64,000 nt of DNA, taken from assembly GCF_040807025.1 (NCBI RefSeq), contig NC_090982.1, positions 28,678,514 through 28,742,513 on the forward strand, written 5' to 3'. The translations under genes and the position numbers were made by a program. Position 1 is the stretch's first letter, and each line of letters begins with the position of its first letter. Source of the DNA: Struthio camelus. Taxonomy: Eukaryota > Chordata > Aves > Struthioniformes > Struthionidae. This document shows positions 24,322 to 37,800 of the stretch, piece by piece. The notes beneath the pieces were generated by a model, which was given only the letters and a program-made list of their open reading frames with translations, was not told the origin of the DNA and ran no database searches.

Positions 24322-25888
24322 CTTTTGTCCAAACTTGACATCCACAAATCCATGGGCCCCGATGGGATGCACCCACGAGTGCTGAGGGAGCTGGCGGATG
24401 TTATCGCTAGGCCTCTCTCCATCATCTTTGAAAGGTCCTGGAGATCAGGAGAGGTGCCTGAGGACTGGAAGAAAGCCAATGTCACGCCAGTCTTCAAAAA
24501 GGGCAAGAAGGAGGAGCCAGGAAACTACAGGCCTGTCAGCCTCACCTCCATCCCGGGAAAGGTGATGGAACAGCTCATCCTGGAGGTCATCACTAAGCAT
24601 CTGGAGGACAAGAAGGTGATCAGGAGTAGTCAGCATGGATTCACCAAAGGGAAATCATGCTTGACCAATCTGATAGCCTTCTATGACAGAATGACTGGCT
24701 GGGTAGATGAGGGCAGAGCAGTGGATGTTGTCTCCCTGGACTTCAGCAAGGCTTTGGACACTGTCTCCCATCACATCCTCCTAGGTAAGCTCAGGAAGTG
24801 TGGGTTGGATGAGTGGACGGTGAGGTGGCTTGAGAACTGGCTGGATGGCCGAGCTCAGAGGGTTGTGGTGAATGGCGCAGAGTCAAGTTGGAGGCCTGTG
24901 GCTAGTGGTGTCCCCCAGGGGTCAGTCCTGGGCCCAGTCTTGTTCAATATATTCATCAATGACCTGGAGGAAGGGACAGAGTGCACCCTCAGCAAGTTTG
25001 CTGATGATACTAAACTGGGGGGAGAGGCTGACACACCAGAAGGCTGTGCTGCCATTCAGAGGGACCTGGACAGGCTGGAGAGGTGGGCGGAGAGGAACCT
25101 CATGAAGTTCAACAAAGGCAAGTGCAAGGTCCTGCACCTAGGCAGGAATAATCCCATGCACCAGTACAGGCTGGGGACTGACCTGTTGGAAAGTAGCTCT
25201 GCCGAGAAGGACCTGGGAGTGCTGGTGGACAACAAGTTAAACATGAGCCAGCAGTGTGCCCTTGTGGCCAAGAAGGCCAATGGGATCCTAGGGTGCATTA
25301 GGCAGAGTGTTGCCAGCAGGTCGAGGGAGGTGATCCTGCCCCTCTATTCAGCCCTGGTGAGGCCTCACCTGGAGTACTGTGTCCAGTTCTGGGCTCCCCA
25401 GTACAAGAGAGACATGGCACTCCTGGAGAGAGTCCAGCGGAGGGCTACCAAGATGATTAGAGGGCTGGAGCACCTCCCCTATGAAGAAAGACTGCAAGAG
25501 CTGGGCCTGTTCAGCCTGGAGAAGAGAAGATTGAGAGGGGATCTCATGAATGTGTACAAGTATCTGAAGGGGGAGTGTCAAGAGGATGGGGCCAGCCTCT
25601 TCTCCGTGGTGCCCAGCAACAGGACAAGAGGCAATGGGCAGAAACTGAACCACAGGAAGTTCCATCTGAACCTGAGAAAAAACTTCTTCACTGTGAGGGT
25701 GACAGAGCATTGGAACAGGTTGCCCAGAGGGGTGGTGGAGTCTCCTTCGCTGGAGATATTCAAAACCCGTCTGGATGTGATCCTGGGCAATATGCTCTAG
25801 GTGACCCTGCTTGAGCAGGGAGGTTGGACGAGATGATCTCCAGAGGTCCCTTCCAACCTAAACGATTCTGTGATTCTGTGATTCTGTG
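24322..25888 (+). mobile_element. CR1 LINE, 5'-truncated, open ORF2 segment
   Basis: Plus-strand CR1 non-LTR retrotransposon copy. The 5' part (ORF1, the endonuclease and the start of the polymerase region) is missing, as is usual for CR1. Similarity begins at codons for [16 protein letters not shown]. The reading frame stays open for about 490 codons to a natural TAG at 25,798-25,800. It holds reverse-transcriptase motifs at these codons of the open frame: [13 protein letters not shown] (68-79), LDFSKA (138-143), [11 protein letters not shown] (194-204) and FADD (225-228), then the CR1 C-terminal region ([30 protein letters not shown]). The 3' UTR carries the conserved GATGATCTCCAGAGGTCCC stretch and ends in three tandem ATTCTGTG units (to 25,888), the CR1 target-primed end. 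No clear target-site duplication is seen, which is normal for CR1. It is a dead fragment but relatively young. Confidence 0.97.
24325..25800 (+). CDS. CR1 ORF2 fragment, reverse transcriptase and C-terminus
   Basis: Uninterrupted 491-codon coding segment inside the CR1 copy. It has no native start: the first codon is TTG and the first in-frame ATG is at 24,352. It encodes the fingers/palm/thumb of a LINE reverse transcriptase, with the catalytic FADD box and the upstream LDFSKA aspartate motif, plus the CR1 C-terminal domain. The position normally read as AFD after LDFSK is ALD here. Without the endonuclease domain and promoter it is not an active gene. It is unlikely to be translated as a host protein. 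Confidence 0.85.
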   Translation: MSKLDIHKSMGPDGMHPRVLRELADVIARPLSIIFERSWRSGEVPEDWKKANVTPVFKKGKKEEPGNYRPVSLTSIPGKVMEQLILEVITKHLEDKKVIRSSQHGFTKGKSCLTNLIAFYDRMTGWVDEGRAVDVVSLDFSKALDTVSHHILLGKLRKCGLDEWTVRWLENWLDGRAQRVVVNGAESSWRPVASGVPQGSVLGPVLFNIFINDLEEGTECTLSKFADDTKLGGEADTPEGCAAIQRDLDRLERWAERNLMKFNKGKCKVLHLGRNNPMHQYRLGTDLLESSSAEKDLGVLVDNKLNMSQQCALVAKKANGILGCIRQSVASRSREVILPLYSALVRPHLEYCVQFWAPQYKRDMALLERVQRRATKMIRGLEHLPYEERLQELGLFSLEKRRLRGDLMNVYKYLKGECQEDGASLFSVVPSNRTRGNGQKLNHRKFHLNLRKNFFTVRVTEHWNRLPRGVVESPSLEIFKTRLDVILGNML

Positions 25889-28800
25889 AATTATGGGGTA
25901 TTGATGACTGTAGCCACCACATTCAGAGACGGACAGGCCCTTATAAACATTAATTAAAATATACATCCCAGACATCATTTCACATGCACAAACAGATTAA
26001 AAAGGCATGCAACGAACAAACCTCACCTGGAGTACTGCTGATGTACAATTTCCATTGATATTTGTGAGAGCTTTAGCTAAATAAAAACAGTGTAAATTAC
26101 ATAGTCTAGTGAGTTTTACTTAAAGTAAAGCTTAGAGACTAAAACAGTCATTCTCTTTATTTAAATTGCAACAAAACAGTGGTAATTGCATTTGAAAAAG
26201 GGTAATAAAACTGTTGGGATACTTTATTTTGAACATACGGTCATGGTTCTAATAAGCACAAGAGGTTGTATAACATATCTTAAATAACATATACTAAAAA
26301 TTTTTAAAAATATTACAAGATTGCTTTCAGTTCATGTAAGATCTGATAAATATGAATGTGAAAATGAATAAAATATAAGGTCATCAGCAAGTCACCCTGT
26401 TTTATGAACTTTGATCATGTAATAGAGGTTGCATTTGTTTCTCAGATGTGAGTGGAGATGGAATTCAAGATAAGATATTAATCATAATTAAACTGACTAT
26501 GACAGGTCTATGGTGACAAATTCTTAACGACCACAAAGAATGCTTATCCATAATGAACTGCTTCACTCATTAATTTCCTCATTAAGAGGGCCTTCACTTA
26601 ATAAGTTCAGTAAAAAGTTGATATAATATTGTATTTGTATTCTCTTCTTATCAATTTCCACTTCAGTGGTATATTATTCAGAAAATGAAATAAATCATTT
26701 AAAACATATAATTGCTTGTATATATTCATATACTAATTCCCTAAGCGATGCTGTGTTTATAAGTTGTCAGTATGCATATTAATTTGTCATACCCACCAAC
26801 CTCATGTTCATTTATTTACTACTAGCCCTTGAAAAGCAGATTAAAAAGCACATGCTGCCCCTTCTTTGAAAGTTTTATTAAAGTCAAGTAGGCCAAATGG
26901 TATATTCCAATTGAATCCTGCTGGTTGTCAGGACTTGAAAATTACTAATTACAGTTCTAAGTGACTTAATATGTTTGTATGCATGATTATTTATGAATAC
27001 ACGTTAAGTGCCGCATAAAATGATACTTTCTCATTTCAATATTAAAACCTATTAATTGTTCAGTATGTACAGGTTCATATGAACTTGTTGAAAATCATTA
27101 ATTTACTGAAATGTGTGTCATATCAATTAAATCTGGTAATGGCCTTGTGCAGAATAAACAAAAAATGAACTTAAAATGATAAGTGCCTTCCTTTCCCTCC
27201 TCTTTCTACTCCTCCCTCCTTCTCACCACAAACCAGACCCTTCTATATAGCTATATTACTTTTACCCAGAGAAGTTCGCAGTGGCTAAGCTTCTGTTTCC
27301 CGGCTCACACACTGCACATTAGTAAGGACAAAAGTATTTTGTTCCTGCCTTTCCCTCAAATTAGACTTTTTATCAGAAGTTGAAAGGGCATCCAAGAGAA
27401 GAGGTAACCCTCTGCTGCTTTTTGCTCTAGCAGCAGAAAAAATAGCTGATAGCAAGTAAACAGTGGCTTTACAGATCTTACATATATCCTTTGTGTGCAG
27501 TGCTAGAGTCTGAGCCTAAAGAAGAATTCAAGAATAAATTTTAAAACTGTTTAGTTTAAATGAGGCTGTTAAAAGATAAGTGTCCGACAACAAATTTTCT
27601 CTGTAAATCTGAAACCCTAGAGCTAATCACATATGTGCATAGAGATGTGACTGTAGTGTACAGCAGAACTGGAAGAAAGTTTGTTTCCTGGACCCATTCA
27701 AAACCTTCAAGACTAGCTTTCTTTCCAGTGAATCATTGCTCAGAAAAAGGCCATGATATAATATTTTTTTTTTTTTTTGCCATTAGTCCCACTGCCAGGA
27801 GGGATTTTTCCCTAGCAACTGAATAAGAGGTCCTAAGGAAGGAATGTGGTGTACACCCAGGAGCGGTTTGAGGTTGGACAATGTTATAAAGCAGTAGAAA
27901 AGAAGTGATTTATGGAAATAAAAGAAAAATGTAGGGAATTGAGGGCTGACTCTGATATGCCTTTCTGAGTATTACTGGCACTGTACCCGTGGAAAATAAG
28001 GCAGACGGGTTTCTGCCTCTGCAGTCTCTGAGGAATGAACAAAAATGCATTTGTGAGTATTCTCCTAAATAAGTTATTTTGAGCTGCTTTGATAAGATTC
28101 ATGACCTTTTTGAAGATAAAATTCACCAATTTGCAAAAATAGAGGTGAGTTGTGACACTGTTGTAACCACGCAGACTAGGAAGAGCTGGCCCCAAGGACC
28201 TTTACGCATCCTGTGACCCTAATATTTCACCACTCTTGAGCATGGTAATTTCTGTTCTTTCTCTGTGAGTATCTTTATGATCTGTATTAAGTAATTCTTT
28301 AACAGGGTATTTCTTTATCAGGGTTATGTACAGTAATAGATGTAGATAAAAAACAATTAACATAAAATATATAAAGTAAGATTTTTACATTAAGAGAGGA
28401 GTAAGCCATAAAAACTAACCTTGCAGAAGTTACTGGGTTTGTTGTCCTAAAGACAAATGATCAGCCTTAGTTGTTTGCACAAGAACAGATTTGATGGAGA
28501 GTCCTAATCCTAAAGCTGCTTTAACTACTTTTACATATCTGAAAACAGAATTTACCAAACTGATTCTTACATCTTCAACAGATAACTACTCACTGCTGCT
28601 CTAGACAAACGATAAATGCATTGTGCTGCAGTTGCAAAGACATCCAGATTATAAACGTTTCAGGTATTCTCTCTAAATTGGAGGTCACTGCAAAAAGATG
28701 TTAAGATAATAAATCTATCGTATAAACATATTCTCCTGGCACCCAGCAGGAGCCCGCTTGGGATCATTTATCTCCAGTTCATTATCTTGTCTGCATTATT

Positions 28801-31800
28801 CAGCAGCCTAGTTCATGCTCAATGGGCTTCAAACAACTTTTAACAGCTGAAGTCTTCCTCAGCTATGACTTATACTCTCCCTTTGCAATAAAAAGTTGAA
28901 AATCACTTCAATAGCTATGATGAATTAATCTCATAGTTCAGTTTTTCTTATTTGGAACTAGGAATGTTCAACTTCTAATTAGCTAACGTAAGTGGCAAGT
29001 TTCCATTTAATCCTCATTACATTCACATGTGAATAGCAGTTGTTAATTCAAAAGACGTGACGCACCCTTGATATATATGTTCTTAAAATAATCGTGACAA
29101 ATTGTAAATATTTTATGTATAAAGATTTCTCTATAGAAACTCATTTATATATTCTGAAATAAAATTAAATCAAATTGTGACATATTTTGTTGAAATGAAA
29201 CTCCAAACAAGAGTAAAGTTTCATTTGCATATATTCATAAATTATTCGTATGTAAGAGACTATTTATAAATCTACAGGATTATGTGGTAGATGATATACT
29301 CCTGAACTGCAACCAGGATATATTTCAATCTATAGGTGTTAAAGAGATCTGTAATATTGACTTCTTAATTCCTGCAGTTCCAAAGATGCTTCTTGACAGC
29401 TGTTGGATTATATTGTTCATTTCAACATTAATTTATGCAATGGAGTCGCTTGCTAAATGAACTTTTGCTACAGGATGGAAGGTTTAGGACTGTAGCAGTT
29501 TGTAGGCTAGAAGATACATATATTTGTCTTGAATTTATGAATGAATTTCTTTCTCCTTGTCCTAGGGAAAGCGGATTTAAATAAATCTGAATTCCATATA
29601 GCTGAATTAGGAAGGCATTTCTCAATCTGAAATTCCACAGCTTCCAGACTTTTTTTTCTTGAGATGGAATGAAATACATTCTTGCATTGGAAATAGCTAG
29701 AATCCCGACGCACTAAATTCGTACTTCCACACAAGCATACTTTCAAAGTAAATACATAGATTTCCATGCATTCAACAGCGTAAAGTTAGTTCAGGAAAAA
29801 AAACAGGATTAATACAAATTTATTTCTAATCTGGGTATTTGCCATAGATTCTAAGACAAGCAAGATTTGCATCAGATAGCAATCATGTCTCTCCTTATTG
29901 TTGTATACTGTCATGTCTGGGTGTTTGATCTATTATTATCAAATCTTTTCGCTGTAATTGGATCCTTGGTGAAATGATTTGATAAGTACATAAAAGCACT
30001 AGAGACTATATAAATCCATTCAAAAAATAGCCGTTTGGCTATTTGTCACATGGGAGACTCTAGACAAATGTAAGAAAAGGTAAGCATTCTTTTGTTTCCT
30101 CTGAGTTTGAATGACAACTATGCCATAACTGAATGAAGACTGTAACACAAATATTCAGACTTTGGAAGATGGACAGAGTATTAAATGTGCTTAGATATCT
30201 GTGTTAAATTTATCACATGCTTATCATTGCATGCTTCATCTTAAGGCTTCGCTGCCAGGGAAGAATACATTCTGTAGTCCAAAAGTAGCGTCAGCAAATG
30301 TGTTATTTCATAACATTCTGTATTTCAGCATCAACAAATGCAAAGTTGATTAACTAGAGGTTGTAAATGAACCAAAAAAAGTGTTTTTTTGTAAGCAAAA
30401 TTAGTTGGTATAATAGAAAGGAAAAAGCACACAGTTGTATTCTGGCATGCTGGTTTACAAGAACTGCCAAGACTGCATGCAAACACAGAATGGAGGTAAA
30501 AATTAAATACGCAGAAGAGCCAGTGAGGGTAGCTGAGGGGCCCATCAAACACCAGCTATTTCTTCCTATGCATTTTTTACAGTCAAACACTGAACTTCAT
30601 AACAAGTGCTGGGACAACAGTACTGACAAGTCTGAAAAGTAGAAGTGCTATGAAATAAAAGGATTTTGCAAAGAAATAGGCCCTCTCCCTTTTTCATTAA
30701 GGCGTTTTCCACCAGCATAACTTCTCTCAGGGTGTCATTCAGTAGTCTGACCACACTATGATCCTCCTACAAAGTTAGTAGTTGAAATTTCCACTTCTGT
30801 TTCCATTCTAAAATATGTGAAAAGGAACAAGATAGTCAAAAAAGGCTTTTGCATTGAAAAGTAGGATCAGTCAAAACATTGTGTTGCGCTCTGTCTCAAG
30901 TCTACCTGAAAATGAGTTAGTGAAATGTGTAAACTCTGCAGTGGTATTGTGTCCCAACCCCAGAAGGCGACATCCATACTGAAGCTACAGATAACTTAAC
31001 AGACTTACAGAGGTGAATTCCACTCATGCTCTTAAACCCAGCTTGAATACCTAGCAGCACACAGAGAGAAAAGAGCCCAAACAGAAAGAAACGAAGAAAG
31101 ATATTTGAAGAACAGACCCAGAAAATGGGGGAAAATAAATCAGAAATATTGTAGACAATACGTGGCCAATAGCTGAGGAAGTCTCAGTCTATTTTACGCT
31201 CTGTGAAGGCATGATTTTCAGCACACTAAGTGTAATTGTCTGCTGGCTTACAACAGATCTTTGATGAAATGTGGGCAATCAATATGTATTTCAAATGAGA
31301 AGGGTATGTTATTAAAGACCTGACAAACGTAAGCCCTGGCTTTAAAACACGTTTGGGCTTCAAACCTGAAACTTCCTCTTGCACCAGACATCCTGGGAAA
31401 AAAGCAGAAGCTAAAAAAATGTACTAATTGTAAACTCCAGCACTATTTCTTAAAGTCTTCCTCCAAGCTGAGATAGATTCTGTATCAGGAAAATCTAGAA
31501 GTGTTTTAATACTGGTTAAAGGGGCTACAAGTTTTTAGTACTTTTTTAGGCTGTCTTTTATAATCTTTTAGAATAGTGCTGCTACGGAAGTTCAGTCAAC
31601 TAATTCCAATGTGACTAACATGCATTTAATGGAATATTAATATCTTACAACAATTTTAAAAACGTATTTTCAATTTCAGTTTCAATTTCTTTTCAAAATT
31701 GTAGACGTGTTTGTCTCAGGTTACTGCATAGAAAAAACCAGTTTACTGCATAGAAGCCTTTGAATAACATATGAATTCAGAGCTGTGTTGCCTTGGTTTC

Positions 31801-34800
31801 TATCATAATCTCCCCACTGATTAAGCAATCCAGTGAGAAACTGTGATATTACCGCAGTGAATCACTCTCAAGAGGATTTACATTCCCCTGTGTACCAAGA
31901 AATTAATTTGAATGGGATTATAAAACACTTTGGAAGAGAATACTAATGGAAATGATAGAAAAGGGAAATCGGAAAATAGAAGAAAGAGAGAAAAATGACG
32001 AAACATTACTTGAGATGAGAATTCATCACTCATATAGTCAAGAAACCAATCCAGATGCTCTCGTGCTTCAATAATTTGCATTTATTATGTGATTTTCTTT
32101 TCTGCTAGAGGCAATATGCCTTCAAAATCAAGGTCTAATTTTTATATTTAATTTTTAATTTATAAAGTTATTGTAAAAAGTTGCTGATCCTCAAAAACAA
32201 ATACTGCAGTGCTAGGGCAGCAGTGCCAGCAGTTGAAGAAGAGACATTCTTCGGTCAAAGGTTGGTAAAGAGGAAGACCATAGCAGCTGTAGAGAGACAA
32301 ATGCAATCACACAAGGAGTTATCAGCTTTATGAACTGAGGAGTCTTGACACTACTTGACATTCATTCTCAATTACTAAGCTCAGGTTTCTCCCATTGATT
32401 GAACAGCTCTACAAAATACCTCAAGTAAATGAGTGGATTTTGTGTATCCATCACAATGTAAGTAGCGTGCTTCACCTCTTCAAAAGAAGCTGAGCTAGCC
32501 GACAAAGCACTAAACGCTAATTTATATTTGATGGCAGCCATAGGCTATTGGAAACGTACTTTTCCACTACTTTTCAGACGCTCAGCTTTGAAGAAAGCAC
32601 TCACTGTTTTATGGCAGTAATGAAGCAATTAATAATAAAAAAGACATTTAACATGGCTATCTACAGTAGCAGACCACTAAAAGTGTTAATTGCCTTCTTT
32701 CGCATTTCTTCCAGTTATCACTCCAAGCAGACTTGTTCAGAGGGCAAATTACATTGTGCAAAAAATGGTGTGTAAAAACAGATATTCTTAGAGCTGCATA
32801 TTTATTTGGGGTAATGGGTTTATTTAAAATCATGGCTATAGTCTATCGATATCACTAGGAAACTAGTGAAATTTCTTGTGGAACTCACCAGTCACTTGAT
32901 GAACCAGAAATTCAAACGATTAAAACAGTTGGTCTAACAGAAAAGTTACATGATTGTTTCTATCTAAATTCTGTTTTCTACCTAATTTGTACCTGATTCA
33001 GAAAGGTCATTAGAATCTTGCAGGAACGATTGCAAAGGCTATGCAACTTCCTGAACTAAATTTAATTTTGCAAATATATTGTACCTCATTTTCAATAGTA
33101 TTTAATGACTAACCGACAGGTAGGAATAGTAATTCATTTTCTTTGCAGATCAACTTCGTATCATTGATAGGTGACACTTTCATTTAAGATATTTCCACAT
33201 TTGTGCTTCTCAAAGCACGGATTCTGCATTTTGTTACAAAGGACAAGTTTTGCCCTTCTTTTCACTTCTCTTCCCTTTGCATGGAGGAAAGGATTAAAGA
33301 GCTGTTACAGATTTCACTATACAGCAGCTTCACAGCATTTTCTTCAGAAGGAAGTAGCGCAGACTCTGGAACATGCTGCTGCAACACAAAACAAAATATT
33401 GTATAGCTTCAGCTGTTGCAGTTTTTCAGTTTCTTTACATCACTGTATGACTGTGGGACTGAGTGCATTGGGCTGATGCTACAGTAGAACTAAGGAGTTA
33501 ATACTGAGTGACAATTTTTAACATTTATCTGGTAAGTGGAATATCAGCAACTGCAAGATAAGCAAATCAAATGTTAGGAATTAATAGCAAAGAAATACAG
33601 GACAGCATCATTATGTCACTGATAAACATCTTTTACGTCACTGCAGAAGTATATGGCCCACCAGCACGTTGAACAGATAAACTGGAAAAAAGTATAAGAA
33701 GTCAATGAGGGTAATCAAAGTTATGCGATGGTTTTGTTTGAGTAGAAACTACACAGATTAAGATACTTCAGGCTGGTAATGAAACAGATGAAGTGAAATA
33801 CAATGAAGGCCTTTAAAACCATTACCAGCTTCCAAGTGATTTTTGGTGACTATTAAAGCTTATATCAAAGCATCTTCATTACAGTTCTTCAAACTGTAAC
33901 TCTTCAAAAGATGCTAATATTAGAAAAGTAACATTCAATAACACATAATATTTCTTATATTTTCCCAGCTTTTCTCTGATCCACTCTTACTAAGTAGGAA
34001 GCACCTTTTCCTTCTGCAACTTCAGCCAGATCTGCTGAGTCACCTACTTGAAGCTAAACATGATTTCCAAAAAGGATTTTAAATTATTGCAGTCAGTTGC
34101 TGTGGGCAAGCATGCTATTCTAATAAGGAAGTGCAGAGAGTATAGTCTGTATTTACTCCTTCCTTTGTACAAATTGACATTATGTATAAAGCCCAAGTTA
34201 TAATCTACCAATTGAGCCTTAAACCTCCAACACCTCTACTTGCCTGTTCATTGTTCAAGTCCCAAGCTGGGTTCCCGTTGCCTCTGCAGGATTAGAAATA
34301 GGCTGGTACCCTGAGGAGAATTAGTCCTCACTTTTAGGTGTTCTTAGTAATCTCCTTTAGATGTCAATCTCTGCTACCCTTTTCTCCAGCTACTCTGGAA
34401 TCAACATGTAAGGTATCTTCCGGCCACTCCAGAATCAACATATATTCTGTCCTCATTAACACTTTCAATTGTTGATAAGTTTATTTAGAAATACCCTCTT
34501 TCTTCCAAACATGTGCTAGGGAAAGCTTCAGAGGTGAGAGTAAGTGAACAGCTATCATTATACATGCAGTTTTATATTATCAGGGAATGTATTGGCCAAC
34601 TCACTGCATTATTTGTTTGGCATATGCACACTGACAACCCTTCACAGCATTAGTCTTTTCAAATGGATAAATCTGTTTGAAATGGATTAGCCTTCTTACT
34701 TCCCTGTGTAGGAATAATGGTATTGATGCAAATGCAAATCAGCTCTTTTCTGTTACATTCAACATTCAAAGCAAATACTTGCATTACAAAGGATATCACT

Positions 34801-37800
34801 TTGCTCTGAAGGTGTGAAGTGGTTTAGTGGTAAAAAATTCTAGTCAATGCTTGCTGCCATCTTCTGGTTTTACAAAAACCCACAAACCTATTTTTAAAAA
34901 GCCTTTCCTTCAAGCCAGGCTCTTCATCTGGAATAGATACAAAATGAAATAGTCTATTATTTAAAAAATCTGCTACTCAGTTTCATAGCAATGTTTATAT
35001 TTGAGAAGTGTTAGTTTACATAAAGTATACATAAAGGAGTTATGATAAAATTAAAAAAAAAAGAGTCTGGATAAAATAGTTACAATGGAATTACGTTCCA
35101 TAGATACCAAAAAAAAAAATATATTTTCTTTTTTTTCCTGACACTACCTGAACATTTTCAGTTTAAGTTACCAGAGATATAGATTATAGTGTACTATATA
35201 ATGCCCTATATGTAATATAGAGTGCAATATATATAATGATACATATTCCTATTGATGCATTGTGTGCTATGTTTTTACACTACATAGATATTTTTTGTTT
35301 GTATAAAAATAGATGCTTCAGTAAAGGATTAGAAAGTCAGAATACCTTCTGGGCTTACGCCCTATTGATACTGGGAGCACGTTGTGCTTTTGGACACCAG
35401 AAATCAGCTTTAATGCAATACAGAAAGAAGCAGGAGGGAACATTACGAGAATTCTAAAGCAACTTCTGGAGGACAAATCAACAGGAAAGCAGCAAAGATA
35501 TAAAATGACTTTCTAATTCTTTCAATGGGATACAAAGCTGTAAATACTGAGGCCCTAAACAGCAAAATACATATCAGTGGCACAAATATCTGCAGGCTAG
35601 CTCGAAATGAGCTAGGTCCAGAAGACAAACAGCACCTTTATTTCTAGGAGGAGAAGTCAAGAAGCCTGCACGTACAACCAACCTAATGCTCTGGTAATCT
35701 GAAATGGGTGCATGATGCCATACCACAGTTCATGGTCGTGTTGTTTTCTCTAGCATGGTGATCACTGCAGACATGCCCAGTTCTGTTCGAAAATAACGTT
35801 TTCACCCTTAAACCACTTGCGTCTCAGTGCTCAGAGATTAAGCACTCTCCTCTCCACGTGCATGCATCTATTAAATACCCATGAAGTCCGTAAAATTACT
35901 GTTATCCTGTTGCCTATGCCTTTAAACTTCTATGGTTCCCCTGCTGGGACGCAAAAAGCTCCCTAAAGTAGAAGTGGTTTTGATGCAGTTCACTGTCTGA
36001 AGTACGAGCCTATCTGGCTGGCTGCCTAGAGCTAGCGGCTTACCTCTGATCAACCTAGATAAATGGCAAAACCCAAACTGCATGTGATGCCACAGTACTT
36101 CAGTTCAGTTCCTAAGTGCCCTTTCTTTAATGCTGATGTAACTCTAAATAATGGACAGTGGGCCTGCGGCTATGTCTTGAGGAGGATTTCAGTAGGCACC
36201 AAGGCAGGTAGAGATCAGAAGTTACAAGGTTGAGCAGAGCAACCTTCATTTATCTATGATAAGCTACAGCTTAGGCATTTTTAAAGACTTATTCTTTCAA
36301 CTACAAAGACTTATCCAGAGGAAGTAACACTTGGAACATAGACAATTTCATAAGCAGATGACCTTTATGGGAGTTCTGGTCCTCGTTACACACATTTTTT
36401 CCCCCTAGGGTTTAGGAGACTGTAGATGAATAAGCTGTAATTCAGTATAAGAAAAAATAAGTGAAGAAATCGCTAGACAGAATTCTACAGCATATTTCCA
36501 GAGATAAACCAGAAGAGTTTATCATGAATCTCAGTCTGTTCGTTCAATAGTTGACAACAGTTGTCCAGGTGACAAACCTGCACCAAGTTTTAGCACTTCC
36601 ATTCCTCTGCTTCAAACAATTAAGGAGAGAAAGTCTGCAATATAATAACAAGATGCACGACAGCTTTTCTTAAAGCTGTGCACTTTTAACAATGGGTGCA
36701 CCCCATTATCACTCTTAGAATCTTTAAGACTGACTCACTTATAGCAGACATTTAAGTTGTAACTTTATAGTGTATTTCATGAAATGTGCTTAAGTTATAG
36801 TTTAGATCTTTTTAGGACTATACTTCATCAAAATAAAAATATGCAATTGTTCATGCCTTATTGTAGGCATGAACAGGCCAGAATATAGGATTTTCTCAGA
36901 AATGGCACGCTGACTGGGCAGTGTAGTGTCTTGTCTTTGGAGTTTCACTTTTAGCAAACCAATAAATGCATACAAATAAGGAAACCAAGCAGTTTTCTTT
37001 ATTTTCATTTGAACTGAAAATCTGGATTGCAACATGCAATGTACCATAACTTAGCTTTTGATGTAAATTTTATTGTCTAGACTAGCATTTGTGAAGGGTT
37101 TGTGTGAATAAATAAGAAGTTAAACACTTTTTTTCCACTGAGATAAGTTAGTTCTTGAGAAAGAACGATGACTGGGGAAGGGAATAAGCAGGCTAGAAAA
37201 AGCACCATTTTGTTTGTCAGGGGCAGGTGGTTCCGGTAGCTTTATCAAATAGCAAGGGATAAAGCTCAAACAAGCTGTACATGCAGACTTTGCGGTGGGC
37301 CTCTGCTCCTCCGTTTTACTTCACTATATTTCCTACATGGCCCTCATATCTCTCATCACTGATGAGTTGCATTCAGGCCTCACCGGTATTTCCTGAAGAG
37401 TTATTAGCCACAAGTTATCAACTGCTTTTGTGCATTTTCACTCTGCTCTAGTGCTTTTCTCATGTAATTTTCATTAGGCCACTAGGGCTAGGTGGTTTAA
37501 AATGTATTGGGCTTTAGTGTCATGTGGATTTTAATTACAGAAATCCATCAACTCCTTGAATTACAGCACAACTGCCCGTATATTTTTCTCCTATGAGAAA
37601 ACTCATAGAAGAACTATTTGAAGCAAAAATGCCACTTGGGCCACGGAGTCTTATCTTCATCTACAGGTGGAGAGCAAATAACAATGTAGAAAGACTATGA
37701 AGTGAGACATAGCAATAATGGCACTAGTCCCTCCAGAGTGTAAGGAGCTGCGCAAGTGAATTCCCCATTGCAGCATGGGAAGTAACTGTCCATGTCCAAA

